Shown: positions 49,705-60,989 of the stretch, in pieces
How the letters are laid out: every line of letters begins with the position of its first letter
Position numbering within the stretch: the first letter of the stretch is position 1
Source: Rostratula benghalensis
Taxonomy: Eukaryota > Chordata > Aves > Charadriiformes > Rostratulidae
Direction: 5' to 3'
DNA: 64,000 bases
NCBI GenBank assembly: GCA_013399305.1
Contig: VXAI01000177.1
Location: 1,249,869-1,313,868, forward strand
Notes under the pieces: model-generated
The model's database searches: none
What the model was told of the DNA's origin: nothing
What the model saw: the letters and a program-made list of their open reading frames with translations, nothing else
Made by a program: the position numbers and the translations under genes

Positions 49705-51170
49705 CAGGCTGCAAGACGGTGAAACCAAGTACTGACGAGACTCAGAAAGTCTTTACAATGCAACTGAGAACATCCACAGGGTTCATTTGCAAACAAAATG
49801 GAGCAGATTTGAACTCCTGTATTTCAAGACAACTAGTTATTCCAGTAACTACCCATTGAGTAATTTCTGTCAATTTTCCCCGAAACTGATAGTAGCTGCT
49901 ATCAAAAACCAACACTAAATTGGATGAATTATACTTCTAAACCAGAATTGCAATTGTATTTCATTGTAAGCTTAACTCTATTTATGTCCTGCTGTTAGTT
50001 GCACGCTGCTCTCGTGTTTCTCTAGAATTTATGACCCTCAGCTGTTTTTCATATTTCCTACTTTTTGTTTGTAATTAGTTTTTGGTATCTGGAGATATTT
50101 TGAAAAAGTGCAACAGCTGATATATGTTGTTTTAAAATTAGTATTGACAAACACATAGTGATGTAGCAAAGCCAAAGGTGTTGCAGCATTTTTGTCCACA
50201 TCTTCAAAACTGAAAGGCACTAAAGGTAGCAATTTTAAAAAAAAACAATACCACCTAGGAATAAAAGATAGCATACAAGTATGGACACAAATGAGAAAAA
50301 ACCTATATGTATGTACTATAAATTGTGGCGGCAGCAGATGAATGGGAAAGCTGTTTTGTGGTCCTAGGAAACCTAAAACATTTCCCATTCTGCAACAGCA
50401 AGATATCAGTGGTTTTCTGAGAAAAAACGAAAAGTGGAAACAAACACATGAAGAACAACCACAGTAAAAGAGAATAGCTGCGATCAGATGAAGTAACTGC
50501 TGGTCATTTACAACACTTCCCCACAATATTTCTTCTTGTTCATTGAACTGAATAGTCTGTCATCCACCCGATGCCTGGAAGAGGAATAGTTTCACCACTA
50601 GACTTGTTCTGGGTTAGGTGACACTCGGTGTTGCCTGCTGAAGCTGTTCCTCTGTGTCAATATGTATTCCATTTGCAAGGCAGCTCAGGATGGGAAGTCT
50701 TCAGTAGCCCTGACATGTGCCCTAATTTGAGTAAGAGAGAAAGCTGGTCTCAGATACTCTCTTTCAAACTAAAAAACATGTGGAAAATCGGAATTTCTAT
50801 GTGCCCAACTGCAGGTATAAAATAATAGCATATGCCTTCATAGCCTATGGCTAATATCAGATGTGGCTACCATTTACACACTCTGCTTCTAGCCAGTAAA
50901 AAGGAACTACATTCCTCATTCCCCTGTCATGCCACTTTCTGCTGGACCTTAGGAAAAATCTTGGGCCAGGACAGGGTGACCTCCTGAGGTCCTCTCTTTT
51001 GCCCTCCACCAAGATTATTACTGTGGCTGTCTCTACCAGCACTTGTTCATATGTTCTCATAGGTTCCCAAAAACAGAGACCCTGTCCAAACTCACCAATC
51101 TATCTAGCACTCCCTCACTTTGTCACCAGAAAATCTGAATGGTCCTTTGCCACAGATTTCATCCCGTTAC
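49705..51170. other. Unique noncoding DNA
   Basis: No gene recognised. The 162-codon minus frame 50038-50526 is C/F/L-rich without a recognisable domain and is probably chance. Confidence 0.4.
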
Positions 51171-51174
51171 ATCT

Positions 51175-51272
51175 TGTGACCTGATCTAGGTGTTCCTGCT
51201 CTGGCAGGGGGACTGGACTAGATGATCTTTCAGTGTTCCTTCCAATCCCTGATAGTCTGTGATTCTGTGATC
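51175..51272 (+). mobile_element. CR1 LINE tail, about 98 bp only
   Basis: Reads GTGACCTGATCTAGGTG, then TGCTCTGGCAGGGGGACTGG, ACTAGATGATCTTTCAGTG, TTCCTTCCAATCC and terminal octamers CTGTGATTCTGTGAT. It is the extreme 3' end of a CR1 of the same general tail type as the 17.5-kb copy, with extreme 5' truncation. Confidence 0.95.
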
Positions 51273-51279
51273 TTGTCTC

Positions 51280-53190
51280 AGCAGGGTGGACAGATAATCA
51301 TCATTGTTTGTTCATTTGCCTGTACATATGGAAAGACCACATCCTCTCAGTTCCTGCTGAGATCTTCATTCAGTTGTTCCTCAGAGTTCATTTTTGCCAG
51401 AGAGATGATCGTCACCAGTGTTCCCTCCTGGATCTCCTCTGTCAGTGCTCTCCTCAGTTTGTCAACGCCTTTCTTTAGGCACCTTACCTAAAACTGGACA
51501 GAGCTTTACTAGGGAAACCTTGCCAGCATGGTAGGATACCAGGTGCCACTTAATGAAGTTTCCCCATCATTTTATGAGGCCCATTGGACAGGAGAGTGCT
51601 ACAGGATTTTAGTCCCAACACATTTTCTCTAGACAAAACCCTTTCACACTGCAACTAGAAGGGTAGCAAAGGAAAAGAGGGAACTTTGTAGTCAGATCCT
51701 CACTTCTGAACTTCACTGGAAGGAAATGAACAAGAAAGACTCTGTGTCATAAAACTTATTCTGAAAGCAATTGTCAAGGTGCAATAAGCATATGTCAAGA
51801 GATGGTAGAGAGTAGGAGTCTGAAATGGCTCAATGCCTACACATGCTCCCAGCTCAATCCCAACAGCCCAAGAGTGATAGAGAGAACAGTACAGAAAACT
51901 CAGCCATTTTAAAGCCCAGCCATCCTCCCTGGTGAGGTACTGCTACCATGAGGCTCTGTGCCAAAAAAGCCATCAGCCTGGCAGGACTTCTTCACATTCA
52001 TTTAACCAACACATTCTGTGCCATTTGCACAGCCTGCTGCTCAGACGTTAATCAAGAAAAGAAGGGTGGACAGATGGGAACAGAACTCCCAGGATATCAT
52101 GTCGAAGCAAAACTAGGTCCAGGGGTAAAAGGTCATGAAACCAAAATCGCAGTGGCCAGAAGGCTGCTAAAAAGCTGGGGCATCAGGGACAGGACTCACT
52201 ATCAGCATCACTCCATCACATTCTCCTACCTGCTTCCTACCTACATCTCGTCATCTCTCATTTCCTTATTTATTTTCTCCTCCCAGCTGAAGGTCGACAA
52301 CCAAAGCAAAAGAAAATCACTGACCACTGAATGGTAGGTCCAGAATTGCTTTGGTGGAGAAACAGCATTATGGGTAAATTATTTTATGGGAAGGAAAATA
52401 ATTTTAGGAGATTATTGATAACTTTTCACTGAAAAAATAAGTACCCAGAACATGCTGTGACACCAGATTGAATCCCCACAGCTCTTGAGCAAATTACTGT
52501 ATTCCAGGAAGATAGCACTGTAAGAAAGGTGTCTGTGAATATTAGCCCAGCCAATGTTTATCACCCAATGGAAACCTTTGGTCCTACCTTGAAGTAAAGA
52601 GAGGGAAATGAAAGAAAGCAAACAACTCTTACCTACACCACTTCCTTATTTTCTCCTCTATAGGAGAACAGAAAACACAAATGATAAATTTTCAGTGAGA
52701 GTCTAAGACATTATATTAATACACCTTTTCAGTGGATGAAATACTTCCATGTGGCTATAGTTACATGCCATGCAAATGATCATCAATAAAGGTACTTGAA
52801 CGCTGCAACAGCAACAACCAAGAAAGGCATCCAGATCGCATCAGCCATTTCACCTAGAAGTAGCCGTACTTCTTTCGCCACTACTTTATAACCCCTCTAA
52901 GCTGACTCACAAAGGTATAACTTAGGTTTCATGGAATTACTAGCCCCTCTTAATATCAATTTCCATGCTTTGAGAAGGATATTTACTGCCAACCCAGCAA
53001 AGATTGTAAGCATGTCATCAGTCTAAACTGTTAGGCCAACCTGCTTATTTTACAGGCACTGCTGGATGAAGCTCTCATTTTCCTTTGCTGTTCAGAAAAT
53101 TTAGGACATTCCCATTAGGACTCTACCATAAATATGAGGTGCTCCAGATGCTCTTTTTGATCACACAGGAAAATAACTTGCTTCCTTACA
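51280..53190. other. Unique noncoding DNA
   Basis: Nothing identified. A 129-codon plus frame (51948-52337) has no recognisable domain. Confidence 0.4.
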
Positions 53191-53194
53191 AAAA

Positions 53195-53767
53195 ATGTTA
53201 GAGGTTTATAGTTTGTATTGGAAGCTCAGACTAAACAGGAACAGCTCAATCCTGATTCCTTTAAAATTTCTTCAACTAGGGTTCTTGTTTGTATTTCCAA
53301 CTATCTCTGATGATGATGATGATGATAATAATAATAATTCTTTGTATTTAAAAAGTAAAACTAAGCACACAGTAATTCATTATGCATTTCTCATTGTTTT
53401 ACTTACTCTGAATAATCCTATATTAACTGAGTCAGAACTGGAAAGTAAAGGTAAGGTTCATACTCCAAAAGAAGAGGAAAGGGAAAGAATTTTTCAAAAG
53501 GTAAGAAAAGGTATTTTTACAAGTGTAAAAATAGCAGATAATTCTATCTATCAGATAATGCGTATTTGTAAAATACACAAAATATGTTTGGCTCTGTTTC
53601 ATACAGCAAATACCATTCTTCTGCCTCTGAGAAATTATTTCCCTAGAGGAAGGACACACAAGAACATATCCCCACACCTGTGCTCCTGCACCATGGAGTA
53701 TTATCACTCAAGTTGTAAAGACACAGAGAAGTTTAAATCACTTGATGTAACCATGTCCCTAAAATGA
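53195..53767 (+). other. 190-codon open frame across a microsatellite
   Basis: It starts at an ATG and reads through (GAT)6(AAT)4, giving six Asp and four Asn at about residues 39-48. The rest is K/I/L-rich with no recognised domain and an EEERERIF stretch. The repeat-driven residues and the lack of any domain or splice signal make a chance frame likely. Confidence 0.12.
53309..53338 (+). repeat. Compound microsatellite (GAT)6(AAT)4
   Basis: Six perfect GAT units (53309-53326) are followed by four AAT units (53327-53338). Confidence 0.97.
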
Positions 53768-53861
53768 GTGTGATTTCAGCAGAAAGGAAATCGCTGAAGA
53801 CAGAATAAACACACCTTCCATATCTCAAGATTCCCCCATGAAACAATCAATGTAATCTGAA

Positions 53862-54445
53862 AATCATAGAGCCATAGAATGGTTAGAGTTGGAAGGGACC
53901 TTAAAGATCATCAAGTTCCAAACCCTGCTGCCATGGGCAGGGACACCTCCCACCAGACCAGGTTGCTCCAAGCCCCATCCAGCCTGGCCATAAACACTTC
54001 TAAGAATGGGGCATCCACAACTTCTCTGGGCAACATCTTCCAGTGCCTCACCACCCTCACAGTAAAGAACTTCTTCCTGGTATGTAATGTAAATATCCTC
54101 TCTTTCAATTTAAAACCATTACCCCTCATCCTATCACTACACTCCCCGATAAAGAGTCCCTCTCCAGCTCTCCTGTAAGCTCCTTTCAGATATTGGAAGG
54201 TTTCTATAAGGTCTCTTTGGAGCCTTCTGTTCTCCAGGCTGAATAACCCCAGCTCTCTCAGCCTGTCTTCATAGTAGAGGTGCACTATCCCTCTGATCAT
54301 CTTCATGGCACTCTGCTGGACCCTATCCAACATGTCCACCCCCTTCCCGCATTAAGGACTCCAAAGCTGGACACAGTACTCCAGGTGGGGTCTCATGAGA
54401 GCAGAGAAGAGGCATAGAATCATCTCCTGCAAACTGCTGGCCACT
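53862..54445 (-). mobile_element. CR1 LINE, 3' half (ORF2 C-terminus and tail), minus strand
   Basis: Read on the minus strand, the frame 54339-53911 encodes the CR1 ORF2 C-terminus: DRVQQSAMKMIRGIVHL, then DRLRELGLFSLENRRLQRDL, RMRGNG, RKKFFTVRVVRHW and MLPREVVDAP. The tail carries GGTCCCTTCCAAC and ends in CATTCTATGGCTCTATGATT-type octamers at about 53862-53885. The 5' side stops abruptly at 54445, where an LTR begins. The element resumes at 55166, so this is one CR1 split in two. The C-terminal frame is still open over 142 codons, so decay is moderate. Confidence 0.95.
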
Positions 54446-55162
54446 TGTCATGGTTTTGGCCAAATTTACCAGAACCAGAGTGGCAGATGGTTCTCTCCAC
54501 CCCCTCATCCCCCCCCAAAAAAAAAAGAGAGGAGAGGAAGAGATAAGGAGATTTACAAGTTCAGAATTAACTACTTTAATGAAGTATTAATATTAAAATA
54601 AAAAGAAAAAAGAGAAGAAAATAATTAAATAGATACAATATACACAAAACTATATTGGGCCATACCAGGATGTCAGTCACATCACTGGCAGGCACTGGAG
54701 AAGTCCCAGACTGGTTTCAGTGACAGATGGAAACTGGTTTCTGGATCTGGAGTCCAGAACACATGGATTGGGATCAAAGGCAGATGAACATAGTCCTCTT
54801 TGGACATTGGCCACTGAATAAAGAGACTTGATCCTTTGATCCTTCAGCTTTTATAATGAGCATGGGGGCAGATGGGATGGAATACCTGAGTTGGTCAGGT
54901 TTGGGTCACCTGTCTTGTCTGCTCCTCCCCACAGGTTTGACTTGATGAAGTCGGCTGACCTTGGTTGTTACAGCAATAAGTATAAACAATAGCCTCTCTG
55001 CATACCATTCCTTGTCATGAAGTACAAACACTGGTCTTATCACTCCAAGGATGAGTAGTTTTCTCCATAATATGCCATTAATTTAGAGATTTAAAAGAGG
55101 CCTAGCTAAGATGTAAAATTATAGAACAGAAAGTTGGTTTTCTTATACTTCAAACGAGGACA
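54446..55162 (-). mobile_element. Solo LTR of an endogenous retrovirus, inserted in CR1
   Basis: The 717-bp insert has TGTC...GACA termini: TGTCATGG at 54446 and CGAGGACA ending at 55162. It interrupts CR1 at a point where the family is continuous. Orientation is minus: on that strand a TATAAAAG box (54855-54848) is followed about 270 nt later by ATTAAA (54580-54575) and then by G-rich sequence to the end, the usual U3-R-U5 layout. No internal gag, pol or env sequence and no second LTR is seen, so it is a solo LTR left by recombination. A clean target duplication is not visible (CACT on the left, TCAT on the right; perhaps a worn 4-bp copy). The family is not assigned. Confidence 0.8.
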
Positions 55163-55165
55163 TCA

Positions 55166-55697
55166 TGCTTCTTTTGATGCAGCCCAGAATGTGCACACTG
55201 CCAGCTCATGTTGATCTTCTCATCCACCATCACTCCCAAGTCCTTCTCCTCAGGGTTTCTTTCCAGCCATTCTCTGTCCAACCTGTATTAGTGCTTGGGA
55301 TTGCCATGTCCCAGTTGGACTTCATGAGGTTTGTACAAGCCTACCTCTTGAGCCTGCCCAGGTCCCTCTGAATTGCATCCCTTCCCTCCAGCGTGTCAGA
55401 CACACCACAGAGCTTGATGTTGTCAGCAAACCTGCTGAGGGTTCATTCTATCTCACTGTCCATGTCTCCAACAAAGTTGTTAAAGAGTACTGGTCCCAGT
55501 ACCAACCCCTGAGGAATGCCACTAGTCACTGGCTGACACTTAGACATTGAGCTGTTGGCCACAACCCTTTGAGTGTGTCTATTCAGTCAGTTCTTCATCC
55601 ACCAAGTGGTCCATCTGTCAAATCCATGACTTCCCAATTTTGAGACCAGGATGTTGTGCGGGACAACGTTGAATGTTCTGCATGAGTCCAGGTAGAT
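55166..55697 (-). mobile_element. CR1 LINE, 5' part (reverse transcriptase domain), minus strand
   Basis: The minus-strand reading gives CR1 RT palm pieces in order: YLDSCRTFNVVPHNIL (motif A region), then after a stop (MKN followed by a stop codon) [39 protein letters not shown] and SRFADNIKLCGVSDTLEG. The catalytic FADD motif reads FADN at 55430-55419, so the second Asp is lost. With the 3' half at 53862-54445 this makes one element of roughly 1.1 kb of CR1 sequence. Similarity ends at GTCCAGGTAGATA near 55697, which is the 5' truncation point. Confidence 0.93.
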
Positions 55698-55699
55698 AA

Positions 55700-56095
55700 G
55701 TTAATGGAATTGTGTTTCAGTCTTTAGGATTGAATGTGCAGTTTTTGTGTTGAGCTGTGAGGCATTCTAAATGCATAAATATCCAGGCTTCTCTTTAAGG
55801 GAGTTATCGCTACAATACTTCTTCCTTGCAGCCATACCTATCATAGCCTGTGGACCTTCTAAATATTTCCAGTAGTCTCACTAACATCATCAGTCATTTC
55901 AGAATAGGTTAAGACACCGAAGAGTCTTCTTACCCAGCCTTTACATGCTGTTACTTTGTTCTCACTGAACTAGGTAAGCTAATTGGTAGAACTTTAATCC
56001 ATTCATAAATTTACTAGGTATATTTGTCTTCCCATGGGGGAGGAGGTATACATTAGAGAAATATGTGAAGTACCAAATAGTCCTAAACTAGAGAA
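55700..56095. other. Unique noncoding DNA
   Basis: Nothing identified. Confidence 0.4.
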
Positions 56096-56099
56096 ATAT

Positions 56100-56480
56100 A
56101 GATCCCTTATCGATTTAAAGCATGCATAATCATTGCAAATTTCAAAAACTGATAAAGGCCTTAGAAATTAATTTTAAATTAGCTCTGATAAGAAGAACAG
56201 ATATTGAAGATTATAAATAAGTTTTTTAGCATTGTATAATTTTTTGAAGGTCAGAAAGCAAACTGCTATCAGATCATTTGGGGGCTGCCGAAAAATTATA
56301 ATGTCTCTAAATTAATGATGTATTCAGACAATCACACAATTGCTGTCATGACTATTATTATAGTCCCAATCTAAAACTGACATCAGTTTTACTTAAGAGA
56401 TAGTTCTAATAGCTATCTTCATAGCTAATCTTATCCAGAGATCATGAAAAAGAGCCCTACTAAGTTTCTTTCCCAGTCAT
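56100..56480. promoter_or_regulatory. Candidate conserved noncoding element with 18-nt palindrome
   Basis: Contains ATCGATTTAAAGCATGCATA, GATA-type CTGATAAGAAG, TAAATTAATGATG and GACAATCACACAATTG strings. It also has the near-continuous palindrome AAAACTGA-CA-TCAGTTTT (56373-56390). No open frame. Regulatory function is inferred from motif style only. Confidence 0.28.
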
Positions 56481-56489
56481 TCCACTAGC

Positions 56490-58025
56490 AGCCATCTCAC
56501 TGCCGGGTATCAGGTGGATCACAACCACAGCGTAAATCTCAGTTTAGGTAACTCACACAGCTCTGCTGAAAATGATAGGAGTCAGACATGAGGGTTATGG
56601 TGGGGCTACAGTATTAAGTAAAGCAGATAAGCAGATCTAACTGCAAGGAGTCTATGTGAAAGGGGAAGGAGGATCAGTCTCTGTGTAGGTGATAATCCTT
56701 CCTTTTTATTCTGCTGACAACACGTGTGGACTGCAGACAACTTCACTGATCGGGCTATGGCAGCCTCAGTTGCCACACATAGTTCTTTACAACACCCATC
56801 TCAGTATTTTGCCTTAGTCTCTCAATTTGATTCTTAGATTTAAAGTAGACACATATTAGTCATCAAAATTAGAGCTACTGAGAATCAAAGAAAGACTCCA
56901 AGACTAGTGAAGTTTATGCTCTATGGCATACATTATTTTGTTCACATGATTCTTACTACTCATTGGCATTCTCAACTTTAGGAGGATATGTAGAAGCTGG
57001 CATTGCACTGTGATTAAATGAAACTTTATCCATGTGATCTGCTGACAAGTTCAAATACAGACATATCATTTCCATCAGATATGAAATATGCATGTACACA
57101 CAATCTGAGTTGAGGAAAAAAGAGAGAGGTGAATATGAAAAGATTTTGGGAAGGGTTTAAGACTCTTGATACCTATGCAAAGCCTGACCTGGATATCACT
57201 CTGCCATCCATTTCACTTTTGTTCAGAAAGGAGCATTTCTAGTGTGTGTAGCCAACATGCACATATGTATGAACAAGCAGGACTCCCTGCCCCCCAAAAA
57301 AGGTTTTCCCTACAGAAGTGCCATGCTGGTGTACAGTATAACAAAGGTGCCAAGCTACCCTTCCTGGCAACTCAGTTTTCTGCTGACCTGATCCTGCATC
57401 CACATGTTGGACAAGTAGTAGCTTCTCTATGCCATCTCAACACACCTGCAACAGAAACTCTTGAATACAGTGAATTATTAAAACCTTAGGGAAAAAAAAA
57501 TAAGATTCCTTTACCCTCAGGCTTAATATCTGTAGGTATCAATTTTGTTTACTACACTCAAAATTTAGTATGGGTAGAACTTAAGATTCCTTATATTTTA
57601 AGAATATTTGAATTGAGAAATTCAGACAAATCTAGTCCCACTCTTTCTTTCAATGATGTTCATGTAGTTTTCCTGTCTCTAAGCAGGTGTTGTCATCAAT
57701 GGTTATATCAAAGACCTTTATGAGTTTAATATTTGCAAGCTATTGCCTTTCTTGTTTTGTTAGCTACTTCTTTTGTACATATTAATTACTGCAGACCTCT
57801 GCCAACATGTGTTAATATCCAAGCACAGTCTCTTCAAAGGGAAATGTCAAAGATTAAATTTAAATTAAGGATGACATTTCGGTTTGCATATTCCATGTAT
57901 AATGGTTCTTCTCTATCTTCTAGAAGCTTCAGCTGAGGAAAAATGTAATATTTAAAGAGAAAGTCCAAACAAAAAGTTCATTTTGCGGTTTTATATAAAG
58001 GCTAGGTCTCCAAATCGTCTTTCCA
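56490..58025. other. Unique noncoding DNA
   Basis: Nothing identified; the frame 57166-57489 (107 codons) has no recognisable domain. Confidence 0.4.
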
Positions 58026-58030
58026 GAGGC

Positions 58031-58121
58031 AAAAAAACCCAAACCCTATCTGACAACCCTCTCCCCCATCAAAAAAAAAAACCAAAAACCCAACCCAAAA
58101 CAAAAAACCCCCAAAGCAACC
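58031..58121. repeat. A/C-rich low-complexity tract
   Basis: A runs alternating with C clusters (A7CCCAAACCC, CTCTCCCCC, A11CC, A5CCC, ACAAAAAACCCCC). Same style as 30122-30178. Confidence 0.85.
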
Positions 58122-58339
58122 AGAAATGAAATTAAAGTATTTCAAGCTAATATGCTTTACTTGCCAGGTGCTAACAAAGAACTGTCAGAAAAGTAGTAAA
58201 ATGTATCTCTTTCTTCTGCCCTTTTGCTTTCTTGACTGGGTGCTTGGGCAGAATGCATTAATAAGCACTTCTGCTTCGCCTAGCCAACATTCACCACTTT
58301 AGACTCATTTGCTCTCATTGGCAGTTTTCTACACACATG

Positions 58340-58860
58340 TCAGGAAGCCTCAAGGACAGGCTGCTCTGTAAGGGAAGGTGAACCAGCAGCAAGCACCACA
58401 AGGATGGCAGAAGCAGTAACCTGCTTACAAAGGCACAGGTCCACTGCATCTGAATGTGGAGAGAGATGTGGGGCTAGGATAGTGATGTGGGTGGGCAAAG
58501 GACCTGTATCTGCCACACCAGCCCTGGTGATGAAGCAGGCCTGAGGTCAACACAGGGAGTCAAATCAGCAAGTCAGAGTTAAGGTGGCTTGGGAGTACAC
58601 ATCCCTGTAACAGAGCTCAGGCAGAGACCAAGGACAAGACTTGAGCTCAAAAGCAAGAGATGGGAAGGTGAGATCCCTGGTCAGGGCTTCTCACAGTTGC
58701 ATAGCTGTCCCGTTGGAGCTGGCTCCCATACCAAATAGCTGAACCTCCAGACAGAGCAAGAGGCTGCTGATATGCCCAGCTCTGACATTATGATCAGGGA
58801 GAGAAGTCACTAGGCCAACTTTTGGAGGCTGTATAGACAAAAGCCACAAGAATCAAGATG
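58340..58860. other. GC-richer island of unknown nature
   Basis: About 500 bp clearly richer in G and C than its flanks, with few long frames and many CAGG/CCAGG-type strings. It could be an old LTR or other repeat that I do not recognise. Confidence 0.25.
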
Positions 58861-58864
58861 GTTA

Positions 58865-60700
58865 TTTACAGACTTGAGTTTTCTACAGGGAAAATTTGCA
58901 TTGCTATTCTATATTGAGAATTTTGTAATGCTCCATTGACCACATTTTGTTGACCTGTAAGTTAAAGAACACTGGTAAGCATTATTTTCAGGAGAGTTTT
59001 GGATTGAATGCTCTGCTTGCTCCTGTGGTCTTCCAAATGGCCATGTTATACTCACACAGACTTCTCTAAAGTTCACAAAAATTCACGAACACACCTCTCC
59101 CCCAATTAATAGGTAAATTAGCAACAACTTAAATACTCTTAAGAGAAGTATTCTTGAGATTCATTCAAGTGAACGTCTCCTCTTTGGCTGCTTTTCTCCT
59201 CTGGAGACTCTTTGTGTTACTAGTGCTGTATTTGAGGGAGAAAACATGGAAAAGACAACAGCTGAATCAAAGAAGTAAGAATTATTAAAAAAGCAGGGGC
59301 TTGAAGAGGCAAAGAGGGGCCTGCCATAAGAAAAGAGGATCCACAAATATTCTTCTGCTGCAATGCATTAGAATTACAGACCAGTAGAACTAGCATTCTG
59401 ATGAGCTAGAAGCGGGTATAAGAGTCAATAGCCCTAATGAATGTGTCGTCACAGGAAAAATGTCTGGCATAGCTGTTCTGGGGTACCTTGTGAGATGGTG
59501 ATATTCAGACATAAGATCTGTATATGAGTTCTACCAAAACTGAAAAACTACAGACTCAGGAATTAATACCCTTGTTTGGAACTACCCTGAACTGAATATC
59601 ATATTAATTTGATATACTCCATCAGTCAGTTTCCTGGTGTTAACAAGTCCCTGGGTGATTCAACTCAGCATAATTTAGACATCACTTCTTGGTTAGATTT
59701 TATAACACATCCAGTATTACTTCTCAGTGTATTTTCTTCGTATGTGTAACCTTGCCTTGATATCTAAATAATATGCAGCATTAGCAGTGGTATTTATGTT
59801 TCCAGTGGGATTCAGACTTCATCACACTAGCCACTTCCTAGCAAGCTGAAAGATAAACAGTGACTAAACTCGAAATACAGCAGCTCTGCCTTACAAATTT
59901 TGGATGTTGTATAAATACAAACAAAAGAATAATTCTCAGTCATTTGTCTAGAGCTTTCATGAAATATTGTATTGCATATACACAATTGAATAGAGGGCAG
60001 AAGAAACTGAATCACATTACAAAATTTAATAAAGAATCACATCATTGTTATAATGATAGCTCAGGAAGCCTCTAAAATATATATATATATGTACTAATCA
60101 AGTATCTCAATGTTTTACTTAAGATCCTGAGGTTTATATGAAATGGACTATTAATGAGCAGCATCCATTCTGTTTTAAGCAATTTTCTTGTCACTCTTTA
60201 AGTTTTATAATAAGAAATAGACTTTATTCCCTTGTCTGTTTTTTGTTTCAACAAAGCACATAGTCCCTATATTCATTTTAATGGGCAGATATTTGACAAA
60301 CAGCATTTTGTAGATTAGAATTTGTATTTGCTTTCTACTGCTATTGACTTTCTTTGTTCAGATGATTTTAATGAATTCTCCTTCTGTTAATTGATTTTGA
60401 GGGCTGCCTATGTTTAGAAGATGCAAAATGTGACCAATAGAGTAGAACTTCAGTGAGAAACACCACCATGTCCCAACCAGAATAGCAGTGAAGTGCTGAT
60501 ATCAAAAACAACTGAATGCCATTTGACTTTGATATTCCATCCAGAGTTTTCTTAAACTATATTACCTCCACAATTATTCGTATTTGTTCTTCCGCTTTCC
60601 AGCATGTTTACAAGCCAACTATCCAATATTACAAACAATGAAACATACATACACGTGCCTTGAATTTACATGATATGCTAGTAGGATTGTAATTAAAAAA
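58865..60700. other. Unique noncoding DNA
   Basis: Nothing identified apart from the (AT)7 run at 60077-60090. Confidence 0.45.
60077..60090. repeat. (AT)7 microsatellite
   Basis: Seven perfect AT units followed by GTAC. Confidence 0.95.
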
Positions 60701-60727
60701 AATTAAAAGTGGAAGACCAGCCTGTAA

Positions 60728-60985
60728 ATGGGCCTTAGGCCACAAAGCAGCACAGTGGTGCTAGGCACCTCTGCCCTTTCTGTTTCTGAGAAGGACTGTC
60801 CACAACATGTTGCCTCACTGGGAGATAAAGGCAGAGCTCTCATCCACCTGCCTGGATGCATGCAGGTAAGTGTTGGAGGTGGAACGGTGGCACCTGCCAA
60901 AAGCATCACAGATGGCAGCACAACCTACAACTTCCAAACATTCTCAGGTAATCACCCCTTCCCACAGCTCCCTGAGAACAACTGA
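60728..60985 (+). other. Exon-like segment with two strong donor sites
   Basis: An 85-codon ATG-started frame lies in a GC-richer island. CATGCAG/GTAAGTG, a near-perfect 5' splice site, is at 60859-60872 (GT at 60866). A second, CTCAG/GTAATC, has its GT near 60947 and is followed within about 20 nt by a CCCTTCCCACAG acceptor-like string. I recognise no protein. It could be an exon of a noncoding or rapidly evolving transcript, or chance. Confidence 0.2.
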
Positions 60986-60989
60986 AATG

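Noticed and set aside
50038..50526. 162-codon minus-strand open frame with Cys- and Phe-rich stretches
   Set aside because: No recognisable domain or signal; composition follows the local T/G-rich minus strand.
53195..53767. 190-codon frame as a gene with an acidic/Asn tract
   Set aside because: The Asp/Asn run is simply the (GAT)6(AAT)4 microsatellite, and the rest has no recognisable features. Listed only as an open frame.
58031..58121. Telomere-like repeat in the A/C tract
   Set aside because: CCCTAA-type hexamers are not repeated; the tract is irregular A/C sequence.
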